The notes under the pieces were generated by a model that saw nothing but the letters and a program-made list of their open reading frames with translations, did not search any database and was not told the DNA's origin. From Brevundimonas sp. AJA228-03 (GTDB taxonomy: Bacteria > Pseudomonadota > Alphaproteobacteria > Caulobacterales > Caulobacteraceae), in NCBI RefSeq assembly GCF_017795885.1, contig NZ_CP059297.1, positions 2,919,001 through 2,983,000 on the forward strand: 64,000 nucleotides of DNA, given 5' to 3'. Position numbers and translations under genes: made by a program. Below, piece by piece: positions 44,427 through 54,105 of the stretch (within the stretch, counting starts at the first letter, position 1; every line of letters starts with the position of its first letter).

Positions 44427-46235
44427 TCAATCCTCATCCATCTTCAGCGCGGCGATGAAGGCCTCCTGCGGGATCTCCACCTTGCCGAACTGGCGCATCC
44501 GCTTCTTGCCGGCCTTCTGCTTCTCCAGCAGCTTCTTCTTGCGCGTCGCGTCGCCGCCATAGCATTTCGACGTCACGTCCTTCCTCAGGGCGCGGACGGT
44601 CTCGCGGGCGATGATCTTGCCGCCGATGGCGGCCTGGATCGGGATGACGAACATGTGGGGCGGGATCAGGTCCTTCATCTTCTCGACCATGCCCCGGCCG
44701 CGCGTCTCGGCCCGGCCGCGGTGGACCAGCATGGACAGGGCATCGACCGGCTCGGCATTGACCAGAATGCTCATCTTGACCAGATCGCCGACCTTGTAGT
44801 CCGTCAGCTCGTAATCGAAGCTGGCATAGCCCTTGGAGATGGACTTCAGCCGGTCGTAGAAGTCGAAGACGACCTCGTTCAGCGGCAGCTCATAGACCAC
44901 CAGCGCCCGGGTGCCGACGTAGGACAGCTCGATCTGGCTGCCGCGCCGGTCCTGACACAGTTTGATGACCCCGCCGAGGTATTCGTCGGGGGTCAGGATG
45001 GTGGCCTTGATCCAGGGTTCCGAGATGGTCTCGATCTGCATCACATCGGGCAGGTCGGCGGGGTTGTGCAGGTCCAGCGTCGTGCCGTCCCTCAGGCCGA
45101 TCTTGTAGACCACCGACGGCGCCGTCGCGATCAGGTCCAGGTTGAACTCGCGGCTGAGCCGCTCCTGGATGATCTCCAGATGCAGCAGCCCCAGGAAGCC
45201 GCAGCGGAAGCCGAAGCCGAGGGCGGCGCTGGATTCCATCTCATAGGTGAAGGAGGCATCGTTCAGCCGCAGGCGGCCGATGGCGGCGCGCAGGTCCTCG
45301 AAATCGGCGGCGTCGACCGGGAACAGGCCGCAGAAGACCACCGACTGGACGTCCTTGAACCCCTTCAGCGGCTCGGCCGTGGGCTTCTTTTCGTCGGTGA
45401 TGGTGTCGCCGACGGCGGCGTGGGCGACCTCCTTGATCTGGGCGGTGATGAAGCCGACCTCGCCGGGGCCGAGGCTTTCGACCGGAGTGTTCTTGGGCAG
45501 GAAGACGCCGACCCGGTCGACCAGATGGGTCGAGCCGTTCTGCATCATCTTGACCCGCATCCCGGCCTTCAGCTGGCCGTCGAACACGCGCACCAGGACC
45601 ACGACGCCCAGATAGGGGTCGTACCAGGCGTCGACCAGCAGGGCCTTCAGCGGGGCGTCGGGGTCGCCCTTCGGGGCCGGCAGGCGGGTGACGATGGCCT
45701 CCAGCACCTCCTCGATGCCGATGCCGGACTTGGCGCTGCACAGGACGGCGTCGCTGGCATCGATGCCGATGACGTCCTCGATCTGCTGGCGCACCCGCTC
45801 GGGCTCGGCGGCGGGCAGGTCGATCTTGTTCAGGACCGGCACGATCTCGTGATTGTTGTCGATGGCCTGATAGACATTGGCCAGGGTCTGGGCCTCGACG
45901 CCCTGACTGGCGTCCACGACCAGCAGCGAGCCCTCACAGGCGGCCAGCGAGCGCGAGACCTCATAGGCGAAGTCCACATGCCCCGGCGTGTCCATCAGGT
46001 TCAGGACGTAGTCGAGCCCGTCCCGGGCCGTATAGTTCAGCCGCACCGTCTGCGCCTTGATCGTGATCCCCCGCTCCTTCTCGATATCCATCGAATCCAG
46101 AACCTGGGCCGACATCTCCCGCGCCGTCAGGCCTCCGGTAAACTGGATCAGCCGGTCGGACAGGGTCGATTTCCCATGGTCAATGTGGGCGACCACGGAG
46201 AAGTTGCGGATTCGGTCGATGGGGGGCGTCGTCAT
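44427..46235 (-). CDS. lepA: Elongation factor 4 (LepA)
   Basis: A 602-residue ribosomal GTPase. The P-loop AHIDHGKST is at about residues 16-24, effector [11 protein letters not shown] and DTPGHVDF follow, and NKIDLPAA is the guanine-specificity motif. The C-terminal domain unique to LepA ends [20 protein letters not shown]. LepA acts on translocation and assists initiation and ribosome biogenesis. Start ATG at 46235; divergent from the RND efflux adaptor. It stands 207 bp from the DUF433 gene. Confidence 0.97.
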   Translation of the reverse strand: MTTPPIDRIRNFSVVAHIDHGKSTLSDRLIQFTGGLTAREMSAQVLDSMDIEKERGITIKAQTVRLNYTARDGLDYVLNLMDTPGHVDFAYEVSRSLAACEGSLLVVDASQGVEAQTLANVYQAIDNNHEIVPVLNKIDLPAAEPERVRQQIEDVIGIDASDAVLCSAKSGIGIEEVLEAIVTRLPAPKGDPDAPLKALLVDAWYDPYLGVVVLVRVFDGQLKAGMRVKMMQNGSTHLVDRVGVFLPKNTPVESLGPGEVGFITAQIKEVAHAAVGDTITDEKKPTAEPLKGFKDVQSVVFCGLFPVDAADFEDLRAAIGRLRLNDASFTYEMESSAALGFGFRCGFLGLLHLEIIQERLSREFNLDLIATAPSVVYKIGLRDGTTLDLHNPADLPDVMQIETISEPWIKATILTPDEYLGGVIKLCQDRRGSQIELSYVGTRALVVYELPLNEVVFDFYDRLKSISKGYASFDYELTDYKVGDLVKMSILVNAEPVDALSMLVHRGRAETRGRGMVEKMKDLIPPHMFVIPIQAAIGGKIIARETVRALRKDVTSKCYGGDATRKKKLLEKQKAGKKRMRQFGKVEIPQEAFIAALKMDED

Positions 46236-46292
46236 GGTGCGGCGCGGTTAGCATGGCCCGGGCTGTCGCGCCAACGCGGCAGAAGGTGCGAA

Positions 46293-46357
46293 CGACCGTC
46301 ACATCTGTGGCCCATTACTTCGACGTAATGCGACGGTCGCGCGTTTGAGAACGCGCG
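46293..46357. promoter_or_regulatory. Cluster of three inverted repeats in the lepA-RND divergent promoter region
   Basis: CATTAC-TTCGAC-GTAATG (46313-46330) lies inside CGACCGTC/GACGGTCG (46293-46300 and 46332-46339). Directly next to it is CGCGCGTT-TGAG-AACGCGCG (46338-46357). The 220-bp gap between divergent lepA and the efflux genes is where a TetR-type operator for the pump would be expected. Confidence 0.5.
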
Positions 46358-46455
46358 GTGAACGCGGTATGAGGCCTCGCGCCGCCAAAGCTTGGCCTGG
46401 CAAAGACCCGACTTCCGGCCGGCGATTTCGCCCGCCTCATCGACAGGACCCTTCC

Positions 46456-47604
46456 GTGGCCCCCACGACGCCGACGCGCCTTCGTTCCTCCGCCCTGACC
46501 ATTGGTGCCATTGCGGCACTGGGCCTGTTGATCACCGCCTGCGGAGGCGGGGACAAGGAAAAGGCCGCACCGGTCCAGCGTCAGTCGGTGACGGCCGCGA
46601 CGGTGGTAGCCACCAACCTTCCGCGTGTCGTCAACGCCTCGGGCAGCGTCTCGGCCTGGGAAGAGGTGCCGGTGGGCGCCGAGACCGGAGGCCTGGTCGC
46701 CACTGGCGTCTTCGTCGACGAGGGGACCTATGTCCGGCAGGGTCAGGCCCTGGTCCAGCTGAACGACGCCGTCCTGCGCGCCCAACTCAGCCAGCAGCAG
46801 GCGCAGGTCCAGACCGCCGAGGCCAACCTCGCGCGTGACGATGCGGCCCTGGCCCGGTCACGGGAGTTGAAAGAGCGCGGCTTCCTCAGCCAGGCCTCGC
46901 TGGACACAGCCCAGGCCAATCAGCGCGCCTCGGCGGCGGGCGTCGCCCAGGCGCGCGCAGCCCTCAGCCAGACCCAGACCCAGCTCAATCAGGCCACCGT
47001 ACGCGCCCCGGTGTCGGGCCTCGTCATCCGGCGCAGCGTCACGCGTGGGCAGATCGTTCAGGCGGGCTCGGAGCTGTTCCGCATCGTTCGCGACGGCCGT
47101 CTGGAACTGGACGCCCAGGTGCCCGAGACGGACCTGCCGCTGGTCCGCGCCGGCATGTCGGCCGTCATCGTCGCCGACCAGGGCGGCGAGACCGCCGGCA
47201 CGGTTCGGATCGTGACGTCGGAAGTCGATCCCCAGACCCGCCTTGGCGTCGCGCGCGTGGCCCTGACCAACGGCACCGGCCTGCGTCCGGGCATGTTCGC
47301 CCGCGCGCGTATCGATGTCGGCGACGCGCCGGTGCTGACCGTGCCATCGGACTCGGTCGTGTTCCGCGAGGGCCGGGCGGGCGTCTATGTCATCGACGCC
47401 AACTCCACCGTGAAGTTCGTGCCCGTCCAGACCGGCGATCGATCCGGCAGTCTGGTCGCGGTGACCGCAGGTCTCGGTGCCGGTCAGCGTGTGGTGGTCC
47501 AGGGGTCCGGGTTCCTGGGCGAGGGTGACGCAGTAAGCGTGACAGACGCCAGTGCCGCAGCCGGCGCACCCGCGACGACTCCGGCTGCCGGAGCCGCGCG
47601 ATGA
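46456..47604 (+). CDS. RND efflux periplasmic adaptor lipoprotein
   Basis: A 382-residue membrane fusion protein (HlyD/AcrA family). It has a lipoprotein signal with the lipobox LLITAC in IAALGLLITACGGG, a biotinyl-lipoyl-like half (GSVSAWEEVPVGAETGG), an alpha-helical hairpin (about 105-180, QLSQQQAQVQTAEANLARDD), then NQATVRAPVSGLVIRR and a beta-barrel. I chose the GTG at 46456: AGGA sits 7 nt before it, and the lipoprotein signal begins right there. Its stop overlaps the pump start by ATGA. It links the pump to an outer-membrane channel that is not encoded nearby. Confidence 0.92.
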   Translation: MAPTTPTRLRSSALTIGAIAALGLLITACGGGDKEKAAPVQRQSVTAATVVATNLPRVVNASGSVSAWEEVPVGAETGGLVATGVFVDEGTYVRQGQALVQLNDAVLRAQLSQQQAQVQTAEANLARDDAALARSRELKERGFLSQASLDTAQANQRASAAGVAQARAALSQTQTQLNQATVRAPVSGLVIRRSVTRGQIVQAGSELFRIVRDGRLELDAQVPETDLPLVRAGMSAVIVADQGGETAGTVRIVTSEVDPQTRLGVARVALTNGTGLRPGMFARARIDVGDAPVLTVPSDSVVFREGRAGVYVIDANSTVKFVPVQTGDRSGSLVAVTAGLGAGQRVVVQGSGFLGEGDAVSVTDASAAAGAPATTPAAGAAR

Positions 47605-50600
47605 ATTTCGCCAACATCTCGTCCTGGTCGATCCGGAATCCGATCCCGATCATCCTGATGTTCGTCATCCTGACGCTGGCGGGCGTCGGCAGTTACTTCA
47701 ATCTGCGCACCAATAACTTCCCCGACGTCGACCTGCCGGTCGTGGCCGTTTCGGTCGTACAGGCCGGGGCGGCTCCGACCGAAATGGAGACCCAGGTGAC
47801 CCGCCTGGTCGAGGATGCCGTGGCCGGTCTGGGGCAGGTCAAACACATCACTTCGACGGTCAACGACAGCGTTTCCACCACGTCGATCGAGTTCCAGCTG
47901 GGTGTCGACCTGGAAAAGGTCACCAATGACGTGCGCAATGCCGTGACAGGCATCCGCCAGAACCTGCCCGCCGATGTTCAGGAACCGATCGTTCAACGCA
48001 TCGAGTTCACCGGCACTCCCATTGCCAATTTCGTCGTGCGCGCGCCGGGCATGAGCCCTGAGGAACTCAGCTGGTTCGTCGACAATACGGTGGCCAAGCG
48101 CCTTCTGACCGTGAAGGGCGTCAGCCAGATCCAGCGTGACGGCGGCGTCGATCGCGAAATCCGCATCAAGCTGGATCCAGGCCGGCTGGAGGCCCAGGGC
48201 ATCACGGCCGCGGCCGTCTCGAGCCAGCTGCGCGGCTCCAATATCAATCTGCCCGGCGGGCGCGGCGAGATCGGCGGCGAGGAACAGGCGATCCGGACGG
48301 TCGGCTCGGCATCGTCGGTCGAGGCCCTGGCGCAGACCCTGATCCCCGTCGATGGCCGCACGGTCCGGCTGGGCGACCTCGGCCAGGTCATGGACGAGTG
48401 GTCCGAGCCGCGCGGGCGTGCCCGGTTCAACGGACAGGAAGTGGTCGGCTTCGGCGTCGTCCGCTCGATCGGGTCCAGCGAGGTCGACGTCTACGAGCAG
48501 TCCAGGGCTGCGATCGAGGCCCTGGACGCCGAACGCGCCGACGTGACGATCGAGGAGGTCGCCAACACCACCTCGGACGTCATCAACAACTTCCACGCCT
48601 CGGTCGAGGCTCTGCTGCTTGGCGCGATCCTGGCCGTGATCGTGGTGTTCGTCTTCCTGCGTGACTGGCGTGCGACCTTCATCACCGCCGTGGCCATGCC
48701 CCTGTCGCTGATCCCGACGTTCTGGATCATGGACCTGACCAACCAGTCCCTGAACGTGGTCACCCTGCTGGCCCTGTCGCTGACGGTCGGCATCCTGGTC
48801 GATGACGCCATCGTCGAGATCGAGAACATCGTCCGCCACATCCGGCAGGGCAAGGCACCCTATCCCGCCGCGATCGAGGCGGCCGACGAGATCGGCCTGG
48901 CGGTCCTGGCCACCACCGCCACCCTGGTCGCGGTGTTTGCGCCCACGGGCTTCATGCCGGGCATCGTCGGGCAGTTCTTCAAGAGCTTCGCCATCGCCAC
49001 CTGCGTCAGCGTGCTGTTCTCCCTGCTGGTCGCCCGAACCCTGACACCCCTGATGGGTGCCTATCTGCTGAAGGCCGATCAGGGCAAGGAACACGCGGAT
49101 CCGTTCTGGATGGCCCCCTATCAGAAGGCCCTGGCCTGGGCGCTGGGCAGTTCGGCATCGCGCGCCGAGACGGACCTGGTGAGGGCGAGGCGTCCGCTGG
49201 GGCGGCGGATCAGGGATCGCCTGCTGGATCATCGACTGTGGGTGTTGGGCATGGGCGGCCTGTTCTTCTTCCTCTCGATCTGGCTGGCCACGAGGATCCC
49301 GGGCGAGTTCATTCCCGTCGAAGACGTGTCCCGTTCCAGCGTGACGGTCGAGATGGCCCCGGGCACCACCCTGGACCAGACCGACGCCGCCGTTCAGCGG
49401 ATCACCCGGGAATTGCAGAAGCGGCCCGAGGTCGCATCGGTCTATTCGTCGATCGGCTCGGCCACGACCAGCTTCGGCGGTGGAGGCAATTCGAGCGCCG
49501 GGGAGGTCCGCCGTGCCAGTCTGACGGTCAACCTTGTGCCCAAGGCCGATCGCAGCATCAGCCAACAGGCGCTGGAAGCCGAGGTGGGGCCGATCCTTCG
49601 CCAGACGCCCGGTGCCCGCGTGCAGTTCGGTAGTGGCGGCGGCGGGGGAGGCGGCAGCCTGCTGACCATCGCCCTGGTGGGCGACGACGGCGCGACGCTG
49701 GAGGCCACCGCCGCCAATGTGGCCCGCGAGATGCGTGGCATCGACGGCCTGTCGAACGTGGTATCCTCGGCCGCCCTGGTTCGTCCTGAAATCCTGATCA
49801 CGCCAAAGGCCGATGTCGCCGCCCTGACCGGCGTCTCGACCCAGGACATCAGCCAGGCCGCCCGCGTGGCCACCCTGGGCGACGCCGACCAGCTCTTGCC
49901 CAAGTTCAACCTGGGCGACCGGCAGATTCCCATCCGCGTCATGCTGACCGAAGATTCCCGCCAATCCATCAGTGTGATCGAGAATCTGAAAGTACCGACC
50001 GCGTCGGGCAGTTCGGTCCCCCTCTCGGCCGTCGCCGACATCAGTTTCGGGGCCGGTCCCAACCAGATCGACCGCTATGACCGGCGCCGCGTCGCGAACA
50101 TCACCGCGGAGATGCCCGGAACGACGCTCGGGTTGGCGACCACGGCCGTGAACGCCCTGCCCTCGATCGCCAACCTGCCGGCCGGTGTCGCCCAGGCCGC
50201 CTCCGGCGATGTGGAGAGCTTCCAGGAGCTGGGCGTCGGCTTCGGCTTCGCGATCGTGACCGGAATCCTGCTGATGTACGCGGTGCTGGTCCTGCTGTTC
50301 AAAAGCTTCCTGCACCCGATCACCATCCTGGCCGCCCTGCCGGTCTCGTTCGGCGGGGCTTTCATCGCCCTGCTGCTCACCGGCAAGTCGCTGTCCATGC
50401 CCGCCCTGATCGGCATCATCATGCTGACGGGGATCGCGGCCAAGAATTCCATCCTTCTGGTGGACTACGCCATCATCGCCATGCACGAGGGGATGAGCCG
50501 CTACGACGCCCTGATGGACTCGGCTCACAAGCGGGCCCGTCCCATCATCATGACGACCCTGGCCATGGGTCTGGGCATGCTGCCGATCGCCCTGGCGCTC

Positions 50601-50831
50601 GGCGAGGGCACCGGCTTCCGTTCGCCCATGGCTGTCGCCGTGATCGGCGGGCTGATCACCTCAACCGCCCTGTCTCTGTTGTTCGTGCCCGTCATCTTCA
50701 GCCTGATCGACGGGCTGAAGGTCCGCATCGAACGCCGGATGAGTCGGATGTTCGCCGGCCAGCGGGGCGACGCGGCAACAGGCGACTCACTGGCGACCCC
50801 GCCAAGCCTCGGTTCCGGTCCGGCGGAATAG
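47601..50831 (+). CDS. RND-family efflux pump permease
   Basis: A 1076-residue inner-membrane transporter of the HAE-1 type (AcrB/MdtBC-like) with 12 membrane segments and two large periplasmic loops. It begins with the SIRNPIPIILMFVILTLAGVG helix. The charged relay is in helix 4, LTVGILVDDAIVEIEN, with paired aspartates that carry protons. The second half has IMLTGIAAKNSILLVDYA and RPIIMTTLAMGLGMLPIAL. It is coupled to the adaptor by an ATGA overlap. Substrates and regulation are not visible. No tolC-like gene is in the window. Confidence 0.94.
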   Translation: MNFANISSWSIRNPIPIILMFVILTLAGVGSYFNLRTNNFPDVDLPVVAVSVVQAGAAPTEMETQVTRLVEDAVAGLGQVKHITSTVNDSVSTTSIEFQLGVDLEKVTNDVRNAVTGIRQNLPADVQEPIVQRIEFTGTPIANFVVRAPGMSPEELSWFVDNTVAKRLLTVKGVSQIQRDGGVDREIRIKLDPGRLEAQGITAAAVSSQLRGSNINLPGGRGEIGGEEQAIRTVGSASSVEALAQTLIPVDGRTVRLGDLGQVMDEWSEPRGRARFNGQEVVGFGVVRSIGSSEVDVYEQSRAAIEALDAERADVTIEEVANTTSDVINNFHASVEALLLGAILAVIVVFVFLRDWRATFITAVAMPLSLIPTFWIMDLTNQSLNVVTLLALSLTVGILVDDAIVEIENIVRHIRQGKAPYPAAIEAADEIGLAVLATTATLVAVFAPTGFMPGIVGQFFKSFAIATCVSVLFSLLVARTLTPLMGAYLLKADQGKEHADPFWMAPYQKALAWALGSSASRAETDLVRARRPLGRRIRDRLLDHRLWVLGMGGLFFFLSIWLATRIPGEFIPVEDVSRSSVTVEMAPGTTLDQTDAAVQRITRELQKRPEVASVYSSIGSATTSFGGGGNSSAGEVRRASLTVNLVPKADRSISQQALEAEVGPILRQTPGARVQFGSGGGGGGGSLLTIALVGDDGATLEATAANVAREMRGIDGLSNVVSSAALVRPEILITPKADVAALTGVSTQDISQAARVATLGDADQLLPKFNLGDRQIPIRVMLTEDSRQSISVIENLKVPTASGSSVPLSAVADISFGAGPNQIDRYDRRRVANITAEMPGTTLGLATTAVNALPSIANLPAGVAQAASGDVESFQELGVGFGFAIVTGILLMYAVLVLLFKSFLHPITILAALPVSFGGAFIALLLTGKSLSMPALIGIIMLTGIAAKNSILLVDYAIIAMHEGMSRYDALMDSAHKRARPIIMTTLAMGLGMLPIALALGEGTGFRSPMAVAVIGGLITSTALSLLFVPVIFSLIDGLKVRIERRMSRMFAGQRGDAATGDSLATPPSLGSGPAE

Positions 50832-51196
50832 ACGAGTACGGGGCCTTTCGCCTGCGCGGGAGGCCCGACCCTGGTGACCGTCCGGCTGCTTTGTCCGAAG
50901 CGTTGCCCATGCCAGGCCGGGCCTTGCGGCCTCAAGGCAGGACGCACGGGACGTATCGGGGGCGAGCGGCCTGCGACCGCGAATGATGCGGATGTCGTTC
51001 AGCCTCATTCCGGATCCCTGCTACCGGGAGGATATCGGGCAGAGCAAGCCCGTTGCCCCTACTCCGGAACTGCACAATCTGCACAATCTGCACAATCTGC
51101 ACGATGCAGCGTCATTTCTCCGGGCTCGACCAGATAGAATACACAGGCCCGGTATCATTTGAGGCTGGCACCGTCCTGTCGTCGCCAGACGCCAGG
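50832..51196. other. Intergenic region without a supported gene
   Basis: This stretch between the pump and the TonB receptor holds no ORF with family likeness. It contains a 9-bp tandem repeat at 51070-51105; the receptor terminator follows it. No RNA gene is recognised. Confidence 0.6.
51070..51105. repeat. 9-bp tandem repeat (CTGCACAAT, 4 copies)
   Basis: Three perfect copies of CTGCACAAT (51070-51078, 51079-51087, 51088-51096) and a fourth with one change (CTGCACGAT, 51097-51105). It lies in a non-coding spacer. Confidence 0.92.
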
Positions 51197-51234
51197 CAAA
51201 GAAAAGGCCGGTCGGGGCCATCCCCGACCGGCCT
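51197..51234 (-). terminator. Rho-independent terminator of the TonB receptor gene
   Basis: On the minus strand a perfect 13-bp stem (AGGCCGGTCGGGG/CCCCGACCGGCCT, loop of 4) is followed by TTTTCTTT. It starts 29 bp after the receptor stop. Confidence 0.92.
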
Positions 51235-51262
51235 GGTCACTCCGGCCTCTGGAGGCCGAAGA

Positions 51263-53890
51263 TCAGTACTTGATGCGCAGCGTCGCGCCGTAGGTGCGCG
51301 GGGCGCCCAGGAAGGCGTCGATGGTCTGGGTGTCGCCGGCCGGGTTGTAGAAGGTGCCGGCATACGGGCCGCTGGCGGTCGCCGTGGACTGGAAGCCCGA
51401 TCCCTGCAGGAAGCCGTTGTAGGCAACCTGGACATACTCTTCGTCTGTCAGGTTCTGGGCCCAGACTTCCAGGGCCCAGCGCTCGTCTTCCGAACCGAGG
51501 GTGATGCGGCCGTTCAGCGTGCCGAACCCGTCCTGCAACTTGTAAGGCAACAGGTCGGAGCCGGTGTTGTAGTCGGTCATATATTTGCCCGAGAGGCTGA
51601 ACCCGGCGCGGAGGCCGTTGCCGATCGACCGGTCGAAGTTGATCGAGGCGACGTACGACCATTCCGGCGCGAACGACGGCCGGTTGCCCGGCAGCAGGGA
51701 CAGGCCGCCGAAGTTACCCGGGTTGGTCAGCTGCGAGGCCGTGAACTTGCCGAACTGCGCGTCCGTGTAGGTGACGCCGCCGCCCAGGGTCAGCCCTTCC
51801 AGAGGCGTGAACCACAGGAAGTCGGCGTCCACGCCGCGCGAGGTCAGCTCGGGGATCGACTCCACCACGAAGGCGGTGCCGAGGAAGGTGTTGAGCTGGA
51901 AGTTCTCGAACCTCTGGTCGAAATAGGTCGCGTTCAGCAGCATGGAGCGGTTGAACAGGGTGGTCTTGACGCCCAGTTCATAGCTGTCGACGTCTTCCGA
52001 GGGGAAGAACAGCGACGGGGCCGGGTTGATCGGCAGCGGCACTGCTGCCGTCGCAACCTGCACGCGGTCCTGGTTGTAGCCGAAGCTCTTGTAGCCGCGG
52101 GCATAGGACGCATAGACCAGGATCGACTCGTTCAGCCGATAGGCCGCCTTGACCGTGCCCGACAGGGTCCCGTCATTGACGCTCTCGTTGATGCCGCGGT
52201 TGGCATAGAAGGGGTTGGTCCAGGGCAGGCAGAAGCGGGCCAGGAAAGCCCCGCCATTGGCCGTACCCAGCACGCCGAGGATGGCGCCCTGGTTGCCCAG
52301 GGCGGCGGCGCAGACGCCCGAATTCGTGCCGACATTGTTCTGCACCCCGATCAGGCGCTTCTCGTCATAGGTATAACGAAGGCCGAGCGTGAGCTCGAAC
52401 GCGTCCGTCACCTTGTAGGTGTTGTTGGTGAACAGGGCGATCGAGTCCGAACGCTGCATGTACCGGTCGCGCAACGACTGACCGGGCACGATCGTCGGCC
52501 CGCCACCGGAAATGGCACCTTGCGTACCCAGGCACTGCTGCAGGCCGAGCGCGGTCTGGGCCGGGCGCGTGAAGCAGGGGATGATCGACGGGCTGGTCGG
52601 GATGGCCCCGGCCGTCGCTGCACTCAGGGCCGCCGACAGCTGGAGCGACAGGGCCGGCGCATAGTCGTCGCCTTCAAAGAAGCTGTCGCGACGGTTGACG
52701 TTCTCGCGCGTGGCGAAGAAGCCGACCAGCCAGTCCAGCTTGTCCGTGGCCCCGGCCAGGCGGAATTCCTGGGTGATGTTGCGCACCGAGGCACCGAAGT
52801 CACCGTCCGGCAGGCGATAGGCGATGTCGGCACCGGTGAAGTCGGCGTCCTGACCATTGGTGGTCGACCAGTTGCGCCACGAGCTGATCGAGGTCAGCGT
52901 CGCGTTCCAGGCATCGATGTCGATGTTGGCTTCCGCCGACACACCCATGTCCTCGATCTCCTGATCGGTCACACGGTTGGCATAGGCGAGGCGCGCGAAG
53001 GGCAGGTAGCCGAACCCTGCGGCTGCCGGTGTATTGCCCGGGCCCGTCGACAGGCTGTCGATGATGGCACCGATGGGTCCGGTACGACGCTGCACGCCGA
53101 CGCAGCAGAACTCGTCACGGCGCGAGTAGTCAGCGATCAGTCGGACGGAGGCACTGTCGTTTGGCAGAACCAGGAGCTGGCCACGGACCGTGAAGAAGTC
53201 CTGGGTGCCGTCTTCGGTGAGGGTGCGCGGGCCGTCGCCCACATTGACGTCATAGAAGCCTTCCCGCTCACGGTGCGCGGCGTACAGGCGATAGGCGACC
53301 TGGTCGTTGAGCGGACCCGTCATCGAACCGGCGACACCCCAGGCACCATAGTTGCCGAGGGTCAGTTCCGCGCCGCCGCCCGGCGTGAACGACGGGGCCT
53401 CGGTCAGGATGTTGATGACGCCGGCCGAGGTGTTCTTGCCGAACAGGGTGCCTTGCGGGCCCTTCAGGACTTCGATGCGGCTGAGTTCGCCCAGGTCGCC
53501 GAAGCCGACGCCGTTGCGCGAACGATAGACGCCGTCGATCACGACACCGACCGAGCTTTCCAGACCGGGGTTGTCGCCCACGGTTCCGACGCCGCGGATG
53601 CGGGCGGTGGTCGAGGCTTCCGACGAGGTCGAGGTGACCGTCAGGCCCGGTGTCAGGATCTGCAGATCCTTGATGTCGCGGACGCCCGCGTTCTCGAGCG
53701 CTTCCTGCGACAGGCTGGTGACCACGATCGGCACATCCTGCAGGCTCTGCTCGCGCTTCTGGGCGGTGACGATGATGTCGTCGACCGAGGACGCCTGGTC
53801 CTGGGCGGAGGCGACGCCGGCCCAGCCGAACACGGCAGTGCCGACCACGGCCGCCGAGGCGGTGCAGCGGAGGAAGTTGGTAAGACGCAT
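51263..53890 (-). CDS. TonB-dependent receptor
   Basis: An 875-residue outer-membrane receptor. The signal peptide MRLTNFLRCTASAAVVGTAV ends near VASAQ, followed by the TonB box DDIIVTAQKR. The plug domain has QDVPIVVTSLSQEALENAGV and DLQILTPGLTV, and the barrel ends with an aromatic residue after GATLRIK. Its sequence matches the large Caulobacterales family of receptors for siderophores, glycans or cofactors. No transport or glycosidase genes are adjacent, so the ligand is unknown. The ATG at 53890 has GGGAG 6 nt upstream, and extra in-frame codons to 54040 are not coding. Confidence 0.92.
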   Translation of the reverse strand: MRLTNFLRCTASAAVVGTAVFGWAGVASAQDQASSVDDIIVTAQKREQSLQDVPIVVTSLSQEALENAGVRDIKDLQILTPGLTVTSTSSEASTTARIRGVGTVGDNPGLESSVGVVIDGVYRSRNGVGFGDLGELSRIEVLKGPQGTLFGKNTSAGVINILTEAPSFTPGGGAELTLGNYGAWGVAGSMTGPLNDQVAYRLYAAHREREGFYDVNVGDGPRTLTEDGTQDFFTVRGQLLVLPNDSASVRLIADYSRRDEFCCVGVQRRTGPIGAIIDSLSTGPGNTPAAAGFGYLPFARLAYANRVTDQEIEDMGVSAEANIDIDAWNATLTSISSWRNWSTTNGQDADFTGADIAYRLPDGDFGASVRNITQEFRLAGATDKLDWLVGFFATRENVNRRDSFFEGDDYAPALSLQLSAALSAATAGAIPTSPSIIPCFTRPAQTALGLQQCLGTQGAISGGGPTIVPGQSLRDRYMQRSDSIALFTNNTYKVTDAFELTLGLRYTYDEKRLIGVQNNVGTNSGVCAAALGNQGAILGVLGTANGGAFLARFCLPWTNPFYANRGINESVNDGTLSGTVKAAYRLNESILVYASYARGYKSFGYNQDRVQVATAAVPLPINPAPSLFFPSEDVDSYELGVKTTLFNRSMLLNATYFDQRFENFQLNTFLGTAFVVESIPELTSRGVDADFLWFTPLEGLTLGGGVTYTDAQFGKFTASQLTNPGNFGGLSLLPGNRPSFAPEWSYVASINFDRSIGNGLRAGFSLSGKYMTDYNTGSDLLPYKLQDGFGTLNGRITLGSEDERWALEVWAQNLTDEEYVQVAYNGFLQGSGFQSTATASGPYAGTFYNPAGDTQTIDAFLGAPRTYGATLRIKY

Positions 53891-54105
53891 GGATGGCTCC
53901 CGGCTCATGTGCCGGACGAACCCTCCCGGGCGTGTCGCGGCGATTCCTGATTCCCAGACCGCGCCCTTCTTGCGAGGCGTCGGATTCTCGAACTGTTGCG
54001 TTAGTCCAAGCCGCGTCCAGCGACAAGCGACCGCACGCAATCACGACATGTTTCAGCCTCGTCCCGGCTGTGTGTGTGACGCAAAAGCGACAGACGACGA
54101 TGACC

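Noticed and set aside
44410..44428. GGGGGT-ATA-ACCCCC hairpin after lepA as a terminator
   Set aside because: The stem is only 6 bp and no T-run follows on the minus strand, so it is not reported as a terminator.
47484..50528. 1014-codon minus-strand ORF opposite the RND pump
   Set aside because: Antisense shadow of the pump; the amino acid composition is low complexity.
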